64,000 nt of DNA, from NCBI GenBank assembly GCA_963575745.1, contig CAUYUJ010021169.1:52308-116307 (forward strand). The letters run 5' to 3'. The position numbers and the translations under genes were made by a program. The first letter of the stretch is position 1. Each line of letters opens with the position of its first letter. The notes below the pieces were generated by a model. That model was given only the letters and a program-made list of their open reading frames with translations. It ran no database searches and had not been told where the DNA came from. Of this stretch, positions 1-11,096 are shown one piece after another. Source of the DNA: Prorocentrum cordatum (lineage: Eukaryota; Sar; Dinophyceae; Prorocentrales; Prorocentraceae).

Positions 1-1466
1 GACGACGGCAACATCCCCACGCTCACCACGGGCTGCATGCTCTACAGCTACGCCCGGGAGCGGCTGCTGCTGGGCGAGGAGTGCCTGCTGCTGAACGGCT
101 TCCCCATAGACCACCTCGACCTGCAGAACCACAGCCAGGCAGAGATGATCTTCCTGGCCGGCAACACCATGTCGATACCTTAGTGGGCCCTGGAAACGAC
201 AGGGCCGTTTTTTTACCGGTTCCGTTTTGCCGTTTTTTTGCCGGTTCCGACGCCGTTTTTTCACCGGTTCCGTCGCCGTTTCTTGACCGGTTCCGGCTCC
301 GGTTCCAATCCTGGAGCCGTTTTTTTGCCGTTTCCGGTCGCCGTTTTTTTGCCGTTTCCATTTTCAAGGGACATTCGTTTAGAAACGGTGAAAAAACGTC
401 CCTGCCGTTTCCGGGGCCCACATAGGTCGATACCGCTGGTGGGCGCGGTGCTCTTCGCGGGGCTGGTGGCGCTGGACTGGGGCCCCGACCGGTCGGTCAC
501 GGTGGGTTGCCACGAGCTGCCCGCGCCGGTCTCCATCCGGGCCGACGCCAGGAAGCTGGAGGAAAAGAAGCACACAGGCACAATGAATCTTCGATTCCCC
601 AGAAAACATGGGAAACTATGGGAAGTGGGCGGGAAGACAGAGACCCAGAAGATATGGGAACATATGAGGCATATTTTGATGTGTGTGTGTATTTTTGTGT
701 GTGTGTGTGTGTGTGTCCTTGGGCCCCTTCAAGGAAGCTGGCGGAGGCGTCCTCCAGCTCCCTGGTCATGCGGTGCAGCCAGGCGCTCCTGGACGACGAC
801 AACGAGGGGGCCGTGGACCTCGCCGTCGAGGCCGTCCGCGAGGGCGAGGCCGCGGCCCAGGACCCCGAGCAGCAGCAGCCGTGGGCGCGGAGGGCCTCGG
901 TGCTCCTCGCGATCGCGCGCGACTTTGCCCTGGCGGAGGGCAAGAAGAAGGACAAGGGCCTCGGGAAGAGGAACGCAGGGGGAGCAGGCAAAAGGACACA
1001 GAGACCTCACAGCTCGGAGGCCCCCATTCGGACTTCTCGGGTCGGCGCCGGGGGCCCCCCCTTGCCCTGGCGCGCGGGGCGCGTCAGGGGCGGCGCGAGA
1101 GGCGCCGTCAGGGCCGGGGGCCCCAGCGCCGAGCCGGGAAGTCCGCGGGGGCCACCGGGTTTTTGCGTGTAGGTCGTTGTCTGTGCCCCCAGGAAGGACA
1201 AGGGCACGAGCACGTTCCTGACGCTCATCGCGGAGCACGACCCCGACGTGGGCAAGGCCGCGCCCCAGGCGGAGTCCGACGACGACGCGGCGATGGGGGA
1301 CGGAACGGGCTGGGAGGAGCGCATGGCGAAGGTGGAGGCCAAGAAGGCGGAGGCCCCCGAGCTGTTGCGGTGGCTCCGGGAGGGCATCAGCCTGCTGCAC
1401 GCCATGGACCGGGAGGAGGGCATCAGCCGCGCCGAGGGCCTTCGGGAGCGGCAAAAAGGGGGGTGA
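1..1466 (+). CDS. 3' part of a gene with a cytosine-5 DNA methyltransferase-like C-terminus
   Basis: Four exons are inferred: 1-170, 426-551, 734-946 and 1193-1466 (TGA). Joined they give one open frame of about 260 codons; the 5' end lies outside the window. The first exon and the start of the second read ..RERLLLGEECLLLNGFP.. and ..FLAGNTMSIPLVGAVL.., which resembles the target-recognition/motif IX-X end of C5 DNA methyltransferases (R..L..E.l.lqGFP, then GN.m..p.v). The catalytic PCQ and ENV motifs would lie upstream, so activity cannot be judged. The rest is acidic and charged (KLAEASSSSLVMRCSQALL, then Glu/Lys-rich) and unrecognised. All three introns fall in codon phase 2. Two use a GA donor. 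The family call rests on the short C-terminal motifs only. Confidence 0.55.
171..425 (+). mobile_element. Introner-like intron with TIRs and 9-bp target duplication
   Basis: This GT-AG intron lies between direct copies of gtcgatacc (171-179 and 426-434). Its ends form imperfect inverted repeats of about 24 bp: the left end after the duplication reads tagtgggccctggaaac and the reverse complement of the right end reads tatgtgggccccggaaac. The GT donor is the first two bases of the left duplication copy. The body holds degenerate tandem units built on gccgtttttttgccggttcc. Removing it restores the reading frame (..NTM/SIPLVG..). This is the architecture of an introner, a transposon that creates an intron on insertion. 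Confidence 0.85.
552..733 (+). other. GA-AG intron flanked by a direct repeat
   Basis: The frame of the upstream exon is restored by removing 552-733. The sequence gaagctgg is present at both ends (552-559 and 734-741), so the donor would be GA and the acceptor AG after ..cccttcaag. The intron contains a (GT)n tract near 681-715. No convincing terminal inverted repeat is seen, so this may be an old introner or an ordinary intron. Confidence 0.6.
947..1192 (+). mobile_element. GA-AG intron carrying a GC-rich foldback element, 13-bp direct repeat
   Basis: The 13-bp direct repeat gaaggacaagggc lies at 947-959 and 1193-1205. The acceptor is a good ctgtgcccccag. The intron body at about 1031-1142 folds back on itself (arms acttctcgggtcggcgcc and its near complement) around a ctggcgcgcggggcgcg core. 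This core is shared with three other elements in the window (38.5, 40.4 and 44.6 kb). Splicing restores GKKKDKGTSTFLTL. No GT or GC donor is possible within the repeat that also leaves an AG acceptor, so GA is required if the repeat marks the junctions. Confidence 0.7.
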
Positions 1467-1843
1467 TGACTGGGGGGGTGGGGATACCATGGCGGGGGCC
1501 ATGATATTTCCCTAGATTTTGTGGCGCCGTTTTAAATTTCATGACGTCCCCCGCCCCCCCCCCCTGGGCCGCGCACATGCCGCCGGCCACAGTTTGCGCC
1601 CCCCCTCGAGGGCGCCCCCCTCTTGTGGAGGGTGAAGGGTTTAGGCGACCCGTCCCCCTCCTCCCTCCTCCTCTTCCTCCTCCTCCTCCTCCTCCTCCTC
1701 CTCCTCCTCTTCCCCCTCTCCCGTCAAGCCGACTGGGCTCAAGCTGGGGAGGCGGCGTCTTGGGGGTTTCTGCACACATCCTTCCACACGAGTCCTTCCC
1801 TGTACCTCAGAGTGGTGCTTGAGTACGTTCACTTGTGACCTCG
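1467..1843. other. Non-coding stretch with C-rich tract and (TCC)n
   Basis: No gene is seen. The stretch holds a C-run near 1550-1563, a roughly 50-bp (TCC)n tract near 1665-1712 and A/T-richer sequence around 1500-1540. It could be 3' flank of the first gene or an intron leading to a further exon. Confidence 0.5.
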
Positions 1844-2971
1844 CCAATTTCACGAATGTCCGCGGAAGCAGAGATGACACCGCCGACACACAAGTCCAGG
1901 CCGTGGACGAGGTGCGGCACATGTTCGGAGTTTGAGTACAACAAGAAGGTCAGGTCCAACGGCATGAAGTCGCAAGTTCAATACCAAGAAGCTGTTCAAT
2001 CCCCGCGGCCCCGAACCTCACGTTCATGTCGAGAGCGACTCGGATCGGGAGAACAGCAGTGTCGGTAGCACGGGCGTTGGCTCTCGGGCGAATGGACGTA
2101 TGAAGAAGGATCTGGCGACCAAGCAAGTGGACGACCTGTCGGCCCTGCGCACGACGCAGGATGAGGAGATGAGGAAGGCGATGGGGGCCCAGCACAGCCG
2201 TCTCGCCTCGCTCCCCGCCGCGTCGGCAGAGTCGGCGGCGGAGTCGGACAATCGCGCCGACGGAGCATGGCGGGCGGCCAGCCACAAGCATGAGCAGTCG
2301 GTCGCGCAAGTGCTCGGTCTGAGGGGCCCAGCTGCAGACCGCGGAGGCCAAGGAGCAGGCCGCCGCCAAGGAGCTGGCTCTCGCGGAGCGCATGAAGAAG
2401 GACGCGGCTGCAGCCCTCGCCAGGGCAGAGGGCTTGCCTGGCACCAACGCGGCGGGCGCCGGCGCAGGTGGCCCAGGTGGGGCACGCCCGACGATCAGCA
2501 TCCAGATGAACTCGGAGGTCTTCGACAAATTCGAGGAATGGGAGTGCGAGGGCAGCGACAAGCAGGCGTTGCGTCAGCTCCAGGCAGAGCTGGAGACATG
2601 AAAGCAGAGCTTCGGGTCCAAGGATGCGGAGCTCAAGGTAATCTTGGACAAGGTCGCCAAAGCGGAAAAGGAGGTCCTGGACAGGATGAGCAAGAAGCGC
2701 AAGACAGCCGCCGCAGGACCAGGTGTCGCAGGAGGGCACGCGACGACGGAGCTCCAGGAGGCGCAGACGATGCGAGCTCGGCCGAGGATCCAAGCCGAAG
2801 CCATCCGAGGAGGAGCTGAAAGCAGAGGTCGAGCGCATCTCCCAGGCGCGGTTCGCGGCGTCGGCTGCAGCCAGGGCCTCGGGCAAGGGCGCGACCCTTC
2901 AGAAGGCCGCGGCCAAGTCTGGCGGATCATCGTCGACCAGCGCTGCCAGCGCTGGAGGCAATGACGACTGA
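1844..2971 (+). pseudogene. Frameshifted charged, coiled-coil-type protein gene
   Basis: Coding-like sequence runs through all three plus frames in order: an N-terminal piece (1844-1975), a long Lys/Glu/Ala-rich piece (about 1979-2320, including ..MKKDLATKQVDDLSALRT..), a second Ala/Glu-rich piece (about 2325-2600, ending in an in-frame TGA), then ..KVILDKVAKAEKEVLDRM.. (2635-2730) and a final piece ending ..SAASAGGNDD at 2971. The fragments read as one protein of about 370 residues with long predicted helices. At least three frameshifts plus one stop argue for decay rather than introns, since no splice-like junctions or direct repeats sit at the breaks. Function not recognised. Confidence 0.5.
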
Positions 2972-3384
2972 TTAGGTCTGGCAGGTGCTGGCGATGCTGC
3001 GGCGAATCAACACACGGGGGATATTGCCAGTGGTGCTACTGGCAGAACATCACCAGGATTATATATATATATATAAATATCTTTTTCAAACGTCACGTGC
3101 ACGGGCGACAGAACCTGGAATTTTCTTGAGGCGATGTCTTCCAGTCACGACTATCTTGCAGTATGTGAGACACCTGTGGGGGGCAGAGTACGAGCAGGCG
3201 TTCAGCCCGAGCTCGGAGAGCATCACTGAAGCTGTTCGCGATCCCTGCTCGGCCGAAGCCCAAGTGAACCAAGACCGACGAGCAGACCGACAGCAACAGC
3301 AACGAGGGGGGCGAGTGGCTGCTCACTCGGAATCATAGGCCCGTCTAACATCTGGCCGAGGCGAAAGCCGCCACGGGGCCCCGG
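2972..3384. other. No gene recognised
   Basis: Contains a short (AT)n tract (3061-3075) and otherwise unremarkable sequence. The segment 3168-3330 is coding-like (Glu/Ser/Arg-rich) but too short to call. Confidence 0.4.
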
Positions 3385-4907
3385 GCGGAGCGAGGCGACA
3401 TGCGCGACGGTTTCGTTCCGCGCGTCGCCCACGCGCGAGGTTTCTCGTCGGCAGTCCATTGCTTTGCTGGGCACTCCGGCATAGGGCTCCGCGAAGTAAG
3501 CATTGCCCGATTCCTGAACATTGGATGCTTGCTGCGGTCATTGCGTATTCCATGGGTCGTAGCAGCAGACTGGCAGGAGGAGCCATCGCGCGTCCTGGCT
3601 GGCTCGAACCTCGAGCGAATCGGCGGTCATATTGTTTGTTCTGGCGCTCGATGCACGCGCGCGCCTGCTGGAGGGAAAACGCCTAGTCACTTGGATTATT
3701 TGATTGGTCTGCGCGCGCATGCATCCGTCATGTCTTGCCTGTCGCTGCTGTCCCGCGGAAGCCTCGCAACGAAATCAGCACGGACGGGTCGGAGCCCAGC
3801 TTTGCCAAGGCCAGGAGGGCGACTTCAAGGTTGGTGGCCGAGCAGGCCCGGGGTGCTCAGACTTTTTCTGGGTCTTCCCCGGGGCCAGGTTTAGATGGGG
3901 AAGAGGCTGCTGATGTCCGCGGGTCTGGTTCGTCATTTTATCCCTCCCCTCATCCCCGCGCCCGCCCTTCGGCCCTCGGCGACGCGGGCGCCCGCTGCGA
4001 GGGCGGGGGCGAACCCGTCGGCCCGGGCGACGAGCGGGGCGGCCACTCGGAGGGCGGCCCGCGGGCGGACGAGACCGTTTTCAGACTTGCCGCCCAGTCT
4101 CTCTGCGCCAGCAGCGAAGCCAACCATGCAGTCGAACTGCCACGTGAAGATTCGACCCGAGCCGCCCAGGCGCCGCCTTCGGCGGAGCCGCCCCGGCCGT
4201 CTGATGCGCGAGAGTGGCAGCCCGAATCGCGCATTCCTAGCAGCGCGTGGATTGAACGAGGGTCGAGCGCCGGGTTCACCACTGCCCTCTCCTGCCCACC
4301 TGCTCCCGCGATTCCCCGCGCCATAGCCTGCCGCCTCGGCTCAAACTCTTCGGCTGTGTTGAGCGCCCTGCGCGCCGGCTGGGTCCGCGCAGTCGAGGCG
4401 TCGAGGCTGCCGCGCGCGCTCGCCGCGCGCAGGTTTTCTCTGGGCAGTCGCGCGGAGAGGCGCCCCAGTTTCAGGTGGCCGGCGCTCGGCAGGCCGCGCC
4501 GGCTCGGGTCGCGCCACTTCGACATGGAGCTTGCAGCTGGCGGGCTCGGGCCGGCGCAGTTACATGCAGCATCGCGCGGCACCTTCGGAGAGCTGGGGGC
4601 GCCGAGCAACTGGATACAGCATGCGTTGCAAATCGGCGTTTGTTGGGCGAGATCCCTGAGAGGGCGCGCCGGATCGTTCGGCCGACCGACAGATTCCACT
4701 GGGAATGTTTGGCGCTTGTGTTGGGGCATGGGCGCGGCAGTGATCTCGCCGCATTGGGCGTCTGCGCCGAGGCAGCCGAGAAACTGGCCAGTCGTTGTCA
4801 GAGGCGACCCATCGGGCAAGCCATGGGCGAATTTCGAGACTGGGCGGAGACAGCGCCAGCACTGGGCATATTGCGAAGGCCTTGCGGCCGGCGCCGCCGA
4901 CCCTGAA

Positions 4908-4910
<3 letters not shown>
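3385..4910 (+). pseudogene. Probable 5'/middle part of a decayed LINE
   Basis: This GC-rich stretch has long but unrelated open frames in two registers and no clean gene. The segment about 4475-4905 reads like the linker that precedes the RT domain in dinoflagellate LINE-like elements (Arg-rich, then ..MGEFRDWAETAPALGILRR..). It lies directly upstream of a clear RT fragment in the same orientation. The assignment is by position and weak similarity only. An alternative is an unrelated decayed gene. Confidence 0.3.
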
Positions 4911-4956
<46 letters not shown>

Positions 4957-5220
4957 CGCTCTTGGGGGCCTCTTGGGGGTAGTTTGTGGGCCTCTTGGGA
5001 AGGTCTTAGGGGCCGCTTAGAAGCCTCGCGGGGGCCTCTTGGGGCTTCCTGGGGGTCTCTTGGAGGGGGCCTGGGACGTCTTGGAGGCTACTTGGACGGT
5101 CTTGGGGCTGTCTTGGGCGTTTGCGGCAGATCTTTGGGCGACTCGGGGCCCTCTTGGGCCGTCTCGGGGGCCATCTTGGGCATTCGGACTTCATTTGGAG
5201 TGTTTTCGAAGTTTCTAGGC
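4911..5220. repeat. (GAC)n and degenerate cttgggggcc minisatellite
   Basis: A (GAC)n tract at 4913-4953 is followed by about 260 bp of degenerate 10-20 bp units built on ggtcttgggggcctcttggg. The reverse complement of the same motif (ccaagacggcccaag) builds the tract at 33780-34220, so this is a dispersed minisatellite type. It interrupts the decayed LINE. Confidence 0.7.
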
Positions 5221-5359
5221 CGCCCGAGGAAAAACTAATCTGCCCCCCCCCCCCCCCGCCACCCGCCGCCCGCCCCCGGGACCGCCCCGGGGCCCCCCCC
5301 CCCGGGCCCCCCCCCCTGGGGAAGTCAAAGGGAAGGGCCCCCCCTTCGACTGGATTACG

Positions 5360-7135
5360 ACACTGCTAGATTTTTCCCTCGCCCACGAGCTTGAGAAGGA
5401 AGCTGCAGGGAAAGGGGGCGACGGAGGCGACAACCGACGGAGACGACGACTCGAACAGCCAGGCCTCTCGCACGCGCCGACAGGGTCGGCGGATTTCACA
5501 AGAAGTTGAAGGACCCCATGCCCGAGGGGCAGGATGTCATCTTCAACGGTCAGGGCATGCTGCGCCCGCTCGACGTTCTTGATCACAAGAGTCGCGGGCG
5601 GGAGAAGGTTCGGGCGCCATCTTTCTCGCCCGTGGGCGGGGGGCATGTCGAGCTGGCCGATATGGAGAGCTCATTCTGTGATATCCGCGAGAGGGTCCAG
5701 CGCGAGTCCCTTCCGCCCATCGCGGCGGAGGATTTGCTAGATGCCTTGAAGAAGATCAAGGCGACGGCGGCCACGGGGGTGGACCGCTTGAGTTCACGTG
5801 ATTTACTGCGTCTTTCTGTGTGGGGGCCCTTCAGGATATGGCGACCTTGCGCGGAGTATCCGAGGCAACTCAGTCGTGGCCACACCAAGTCCCCCTCACG
5901 ATCGGCACGCTTCTGCCGAGACACATTTCAGAACATTGAATTATATAACTGTTGCCGCGCTTGTCTAGAGTGCGGCCGCAAGCGCGAGAGCCACATGTGA
6001 AGCAGTGGGCGTCCGAGTGCGAAGCTCATTGGGATGTGACCATCAAGAAGAATGCAGCAATCAGAGAGGTGTTTCTTCGGGCGAAAGATAGGAGATGGCG
6101 GCGAGGTTTCATCGCGGCAGCGGTCTACTCGACATAGGCCAGATCTACAACCTTACCGGGTGGCTGATGGTCGGCAGAGCTGCGATGCGGCTCGGTTTCC
6201 CTGCTGAAGTCGTAGGCCTGGAGCTGATGCAGTGCATGGCGGCGCGGTACTGGCGGCAGTCGGGTACACGCTCTCAGCCATGTGCGCCCTTGCGGTCAGT
6301 GGTGCAAGGCCTCCGCGGAGGCGCCAGGTTCGCCTTGTGCGCCATGCGCCACCACATGCAGAAGCTGACGACGGTACATGTGGACATGTCGCAGAGAATA
6401 TGGATCCGCGGCCTCGGCCAGTCAATCAAGAGTACCAGAGAGACGATGCGCAACAGACTTGCGATGTGCCTCGTCGACACATGTCGTTTGATGCAGCGGG
6501 GTGGGCTTCTTCAGTCACCCACGAGAGCCGTTGTGCGCGCGAAACTGGATGGCGCCAAGTGCATTGCAAAGCGGGTGCGAGCTCGCGGGTTTTCGGTGCG
6601 TGCGACACCACAGGCGCCATGCCTTGGAGCAGACTATTGGGGGGGATCTCGGCATTCACGCGCGCGTAGGTCTGCGCGGCGGGCCGAGCGCGTGGCCATG
6701 CACAAGTGCGTGATCCAATGTGATCGGGCGACTCGACGATGCGGCCTCGCATCGAGGTCGGAGCAGCAGGGAGCAAGAGCGGCAGGAGCCTGCGGGCACC
6801 AGCTGCAAGGTGTTTTTGGAGATGCCATGACACCGTGTCACAGAACAGTGGGAAATTCACTCGGACCTCGGATGGTATCTCAAGGCTGCAGGCAGAGACC
6901 CAGCCTGCAAGGTGCCGAGAGAATGTTTGCGATTGTGGTTGTCTTGTTGGGTCCGTCAGGCGAGTATTCGAGATGGCATGACACGTGCGTGGCCAGATTT
7001 TGCCCGAGAGTTTGCAGCAATTCCACAGGCCCAGCGTGCTCGACACATCCGATGGCCGCAAGGAGCAGTGACCAGTTACTTATGCCAGGCAGGGTGGCGA
7101 CCAGATTCACCGACCAGCTAGGCCACGCCCAGTAG
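5360..7135 (+). pseudogene. Decayed LINE reverse transcriptase (fingers, palm, thumb)
   Basis: The segment 5506-5810 contains ..LPPIAAEDLLDALKKIKA.. followed by TGVDRLSSRDLL, which matches the N-terminal RT region of dinoflagellate LINE-like elements (L.PI...L..AL.k.k..ta.G.D). After a frameshift, 6000-6135 reads ..EVFLRAKDRRW.. and 6130-6240 reads ..IYNLTGWLMVGRAAMRLGF, the region that normally holds the first catalytic Asp. At about 6390-6430 the expected WVDDL-like metal-binding motif appears as RIWIRGLGQSI, so both aspartates are lost. Later segments (6900-7130) in another frame still read like the RT C-terminal region. Several frameshifts make it non-functional. Confidence 0.65.
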
Positions 7136-8089
<954 letters not shown>

Positions 8090-8090
<1 letters not shown>

Positions 8091-8880
8091 GAGCGACCTG
8101 CGGTGGCAGATCGGCGCGCGCCTCAACGATCATCCGGAGAACCAGTGCACGATGCGCTTCGCCCGCTCGCATCTCGAGGCCGCGGCCGTGCTACAGGGCA
8201 GGGCGCCCAAGCTGTTATTGTCGGGCAATGCCATGGCTGACGCCTTCGCCGCGCGTAGAGCTGACGAGTCAAGGATGCCAGAAAACAATCGCACGAGGGT
8301 TCTCGCCGCAGAACACAAGGCCTTTCTTGTTCAGTTGAGGATTTCCAGAGCATGATTGAGGCCTTGGCCGCTGAACAGGCGCATGAGAAGAGTCTAGGTA
8401 GGAAAGCAGCCCGTCGTGCCCAGCCTAGACCACCCACCCCTTCTGTGTGTGCGTTCTTCTCGTCTCCGCATGTGATCCGTGACTCCACTGGCAGTAAGTG
8501 CAGTAGGTGCCAGGGTACAGCCACAAAAACTAAGCGTAAGCACTGGCTTACCTCCTCGTGCTTTGAGCTAATTAATGTGGACAGTGTTCTGTTTGAAACT
8601 CCCCCCAGGCGGCGGGCTCATATCGCAGGGGGTTTTCCGGGTTCAAGCCATCACTTGCGACATCACGCGGGACTGGTGGTTCTGTCTCGCGTGCGGGTTC
8701 TACGCAGCTCAGCAGCTCAAAGAATTAGCCGAGCCGTTTGTTGGTAATGTAGACGGTAATCAGACTGATTACCTCGCTCCGATGTTCAAGGGTCTCTGGC
8801 CTAAAGCCTTCAGCAAAGCTGAGCTAGCCAAGAAGCAGAAATCGAGCATTCAAGTTTTTGTTCCCCGACTTGGTCGCCAC
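8090..8880 (+). pseudogene. LINE RNase H C-terminus and Cys/His finger region (decayed)
   Basis: The segment 8152-8355 reads MRFARSHLEAAAVLQGRA.. then LLLSGNAMADAFAARRA. This fits the last RNase H motif of LINEs (SH...., then GN..AD.lA..A). The next segment contains H.....CSRCQG..... and, at 8640-8780, ..WWFCLACGFYAAQQLKELA.. followed by a G.WP motif, typical of the Cys-rich tail of these elements. Frame changes occur near 8355 and 8600. The orientation and order (RT, RNase H, fingers) match one element spanning about 3.4-8.9 kb. Confidence 0.55.
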
Positions 8881-8965
8881 GCCCAGAACTGCAGAACTCC
8901 TCCCCCTCCACCTCCGCCTCCTCCTCCTCCTCCTCCTCTCCCTCCTCCTCCTCCTTCTCCTCGGG
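8881..8965. repeat. (TCC)n/(CTC)n pyrimidine tract
   Basis: An interrupted pyrimidine trinucleotide array directly precedes the first recognised exon of the next gene. It could serve as the polypyrimidine part of a 3' splice region. Confidence 0.8.
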
Positions 8966-8974
8966 TCGCCTACG

Positions 8975-10136
8975 GCCCTTTCTGGGAAACCTGGCACTCT
9001 CTTGGCGGTTCCCGAGGCCTGCGAAAGTTTGTGGAAAAGGGCCTGCTGCAGCTGAAGGTGGACCAGAAGGCCGAGCGCCTGCGCCGCCTGGGCACGCCGG
9101 AGGTGCTGCACTACCTGTGGAAGGACCTCCTCATCCGCGAGGCGAAGCTTAAGTCGGGCACGTCCCTCTACAGGAGGACCATTCAAACATAGTCGGAGGA
9201 CGATATGTTACGCATTGTTTGGGGTCTTACGTGCGTCTTAAAGGTATTTTTATGGTTCGTCCAAAATCCGCCTGTAGGAGGACACGCCCGACCTAAGGCG
9301 AAGCCCTTTTTCTGCCGGGTGCAGCTGGATTCCCTGAAGCAGGACCTGAGGCAGCCCAAAGCCGGCTCGGACGCGGAGTGGCTCGACAGGGCGGCGCAAC
9401 TGGCCAACGCGGACATGACCTCGCAGCGCATGGAGCTCCTGGAGGCCGTCAGGCAGGTGCAGCCGCCGCCCGCGCCGCGGCTCTGCAGGCTGCTGAGGAT
9501 GTGGAAGGCAGACTGCACGATGATGGACAAGGAGATCAAGCTGGTCCTGGAGACCCTGAAATCGTTGCTGTCGGCCTGGGAGCGGCCGAAAGCGAGGCAC
9601 CAGGTCTGGTGCGGCCTCGACGGCGCCGCGGAGGTGGGGCGCCTGGCCCGGGAGCTGGCCCGGGCCTGCCAGACCAACAAGAAGCCCGCGTCTGGGAACG
9701 CGCTGTCGAGGCTTGCGGAGGAGCGTGTTTCTATATCGCTTGGGGCATAATGGGCATTATAGCCCCCTACCCCCCCCCCCCCTATAGCGTACCGCCCCTC
9801 CCCCCCCGTTGCGCTCCACGCACTGCCGCCGTGCGCACGGCGGGGGCGGAACGTTACATTATACCCCCCCCTCCTGGCCCCCCCGCACCCCCCGTACTGC
9901 CCATGATCGCCGAAAATAAAGAAACGCGCTCGAGGAGGCCGAGAAGATGGCGGAGGAGGAGGCGGGGCCCGCGGCCAAGCAGCCCCGCGCCGCGGCGCAG
10001 GAGCCCGGCGCGGCGCTGGCCTTCATGGAGAAGAAGGTGGCGGCTGAGGAGCGGCTCGCGGCCTGCATCGGCAGCGAGTCCATGAAGCTGTCGGAGTGGA
10101 TGGGCCTCTTTCCCACCACCGCCACCATAAGTTGGA

Positions 10137-10168
<32 letters not shown>

Positions 10169-10981
10169 GAGGAGGAGGAGGAGGAGGAGGAGGAGGAGGA
10201 GGAGGAGGACCCCCTCCCCCTCCAACTTCTGGTAGTGGTGGTGGCGGAAAACGGGCCCCTCAGGAGTGGAGCGTGAAGATGGGGGCGCTCATGAAGGAGC
10301 TCACCGGCCTCCTCGCGCCGCTTGGCCTGGACCCTCAGGGCGGGCTGCTGCTGCTCGACGAGGTGGGCAGGCTCGACCTGGCCAGGCGGGGGTGCGAGCT
10401 GATCCGCGAGGGGATAGACCGCCATGCCGTGAAGCAGGGGGAGGACCTCGTGCTGCAGCTGGTGGAGCGGGAGCTGCGCATCGCCGGGCTGGAGAAGGCT
10501 CGGCGACTGCAGCGGGTGTGATTACGCCGGGGTTGGGTTTGCGATCTGCGCCGGTGGGTCCCGGGGGTCACCACGTCGCGCCAAAGGTCTGATGAGCCCC
10601 CCACGGGGGTGCGCGGCAGGGGCCCTTGCCCAGGTCCTCGCCCGCCCCCCCCCAGGCGCGGGTTGCAGACCGCACCCTGTGCGAACCACACCCGTCGGGG
10701 TCGCCGAGAGGTGCTCGAGATCCCGGGGAACGCCTCCCTGCTCTCGAGGGTGGACGGCCACCCGGAGGAGGACAGGGCCCGCCTGTTGGCCGGCCTGCAG
10801 GCGGCGGGCGCCTCCGAGGAGCACGCCAGCATGACCGTGGAGGCGGCGCTGCGGGCCCACGTCATGGTGAGCAGGCTCTACCCGGAGGGGATCCAGATGC
10901 CCGAGGGGTGGCAGGCCATGGGCCTCCCAAGCGCCAGTGCGATCGGGGGGGCACGCGGCACCACGCAGCTGCGGGATGAGA
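8975..10981 (+). CDS. Unidentified gene with four introner-like introns
   Basis: Inferred exons are about 8975/9016-9141, 9298-9720, 9935-10093, 10264-10515 and 10711-10981. The joined frame is open throughout and every junction is in codon phase 0. The protein is mostly helical and charged: ..KVDQKAERLRRLGTPEVLHYL.., a Lys/Arg/Leu-rich exon 2 with two Trp-containing helices, an acidic exon 3 (..EAEKMAEEEAGPAAK..), and exons 4-5 rich in Leu, Glu and Arg. No domain was recognised. The 5' boundary is uncertain because a TCC tract precedes it. The last exon ends before a GTGAGC donor at 10982, so the gene probably continues beyond a long repeat-filled intron. Codon use is strongly GC-biased at third positions, unlike the surrounding repeats, which supports real coding. 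Confidence 0.65.
9142..9297 (+). mobile_element. Introner, GTCGGGC-type TIR family, copy 1 (GC-AG intron)
   Basis: A 156-bp intron flanked by aggcgaagc (9140-9148 and 9296-9304). The ends are inverted repeats: the left end reads aagtcgggcacgtccctcta and the reverse complement of the right end reads taggtcgggcgtgtcctcct. The donor is GC (gag/gcgaag) and the acceptor AG (cctaag/gcgaag). Excision restores LIREAKPFFCRVQLDSL. Related copies are at 41266-41431 and 45972-46136. Confidence 0.88.
9721..9934 (+). mobile_element. Introner, second TIR family (GA-AG intron)
   Basis: This 214-bp intron is bounded by gaggag (9721 region and 9935 region). Its ends are related inverted repeats: left gcgtgtttctatatcgcttg, reverse complement of right gcgcgtttctttattttcgg, with atcatgggca/ataatgggca further in. 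The interior is C-rich. Excision joins LAE to EAEKMAEEE in phase 0. The donor must be GA if the repeat marks the junction. Confidence 0.75.
10094..10263 (+). mobile_element. Introner, (GGA)n-core TIR family, copy 1 (GA-AG intron)
   Basis: A 170-bp intron with direct repeat ggagtgga (10093-10100 and 10263-10270). Terminal inverted repeats of about 40 bp surround a (GGA)n core: left gggcctctttcccaccaccg then ccaccataagttggaggggg; the reverse complement of the right reads gggcccgttttccgccacca and accagaagttggaggggg. Excision gives LSEWSVKMGALM. A second copy is at 45713-45893. Confidence 0.85.
10516..10710 (+). mobile_element. Introner-like GT-AG intron with TIRs
   Basis: A 195-bp intron between LQR and VLEIPGN. 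The left end gggtgtgattacgccggggt resembles the reverse complement of the right interior, gggtgtggttcgcacagggt, so inverted repeats are present though offset by about 15 bp from the acceptor. Only GTG is shared at the two junctions, so no clear target duplication is visible. It is a fourth sequence type, different from the other three introns of this gene. Confidence 0.6.
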
Positions 10982-11096
10982 GTGAGCGGGTGGGACGCGG
11001 AGGGGTCGCGGGTGTGGGTCGCGGGTGGGTCGCGGGTGGCCGCGGGGCGGGTCGCGGGTGGGTCGCGGGGCGGGTCGCGGGTGGGACGGTGATGGC
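10982..11096. repeat. gggtcgcgggt minisatellite
   Basis: About ten degenerate 10-12 bp units of gggtcgcgggt lie just inside the presumed donor of the preceding exon. Confidence 0.75.

Noticed and set aside
238-1221. 327-codon frame spanning the first two introns
   Set aside because: It reads through introner and (GT)n sequence. The spliced frame with TSD-bounded introns explains the region better.
3735-4982. 415-codon plus-strand frame as a real gene
   Set aside because: Its composition changes along its length, it ends in the (GAC)n tract, and a different frame in the same stretch looks more LINE-like.
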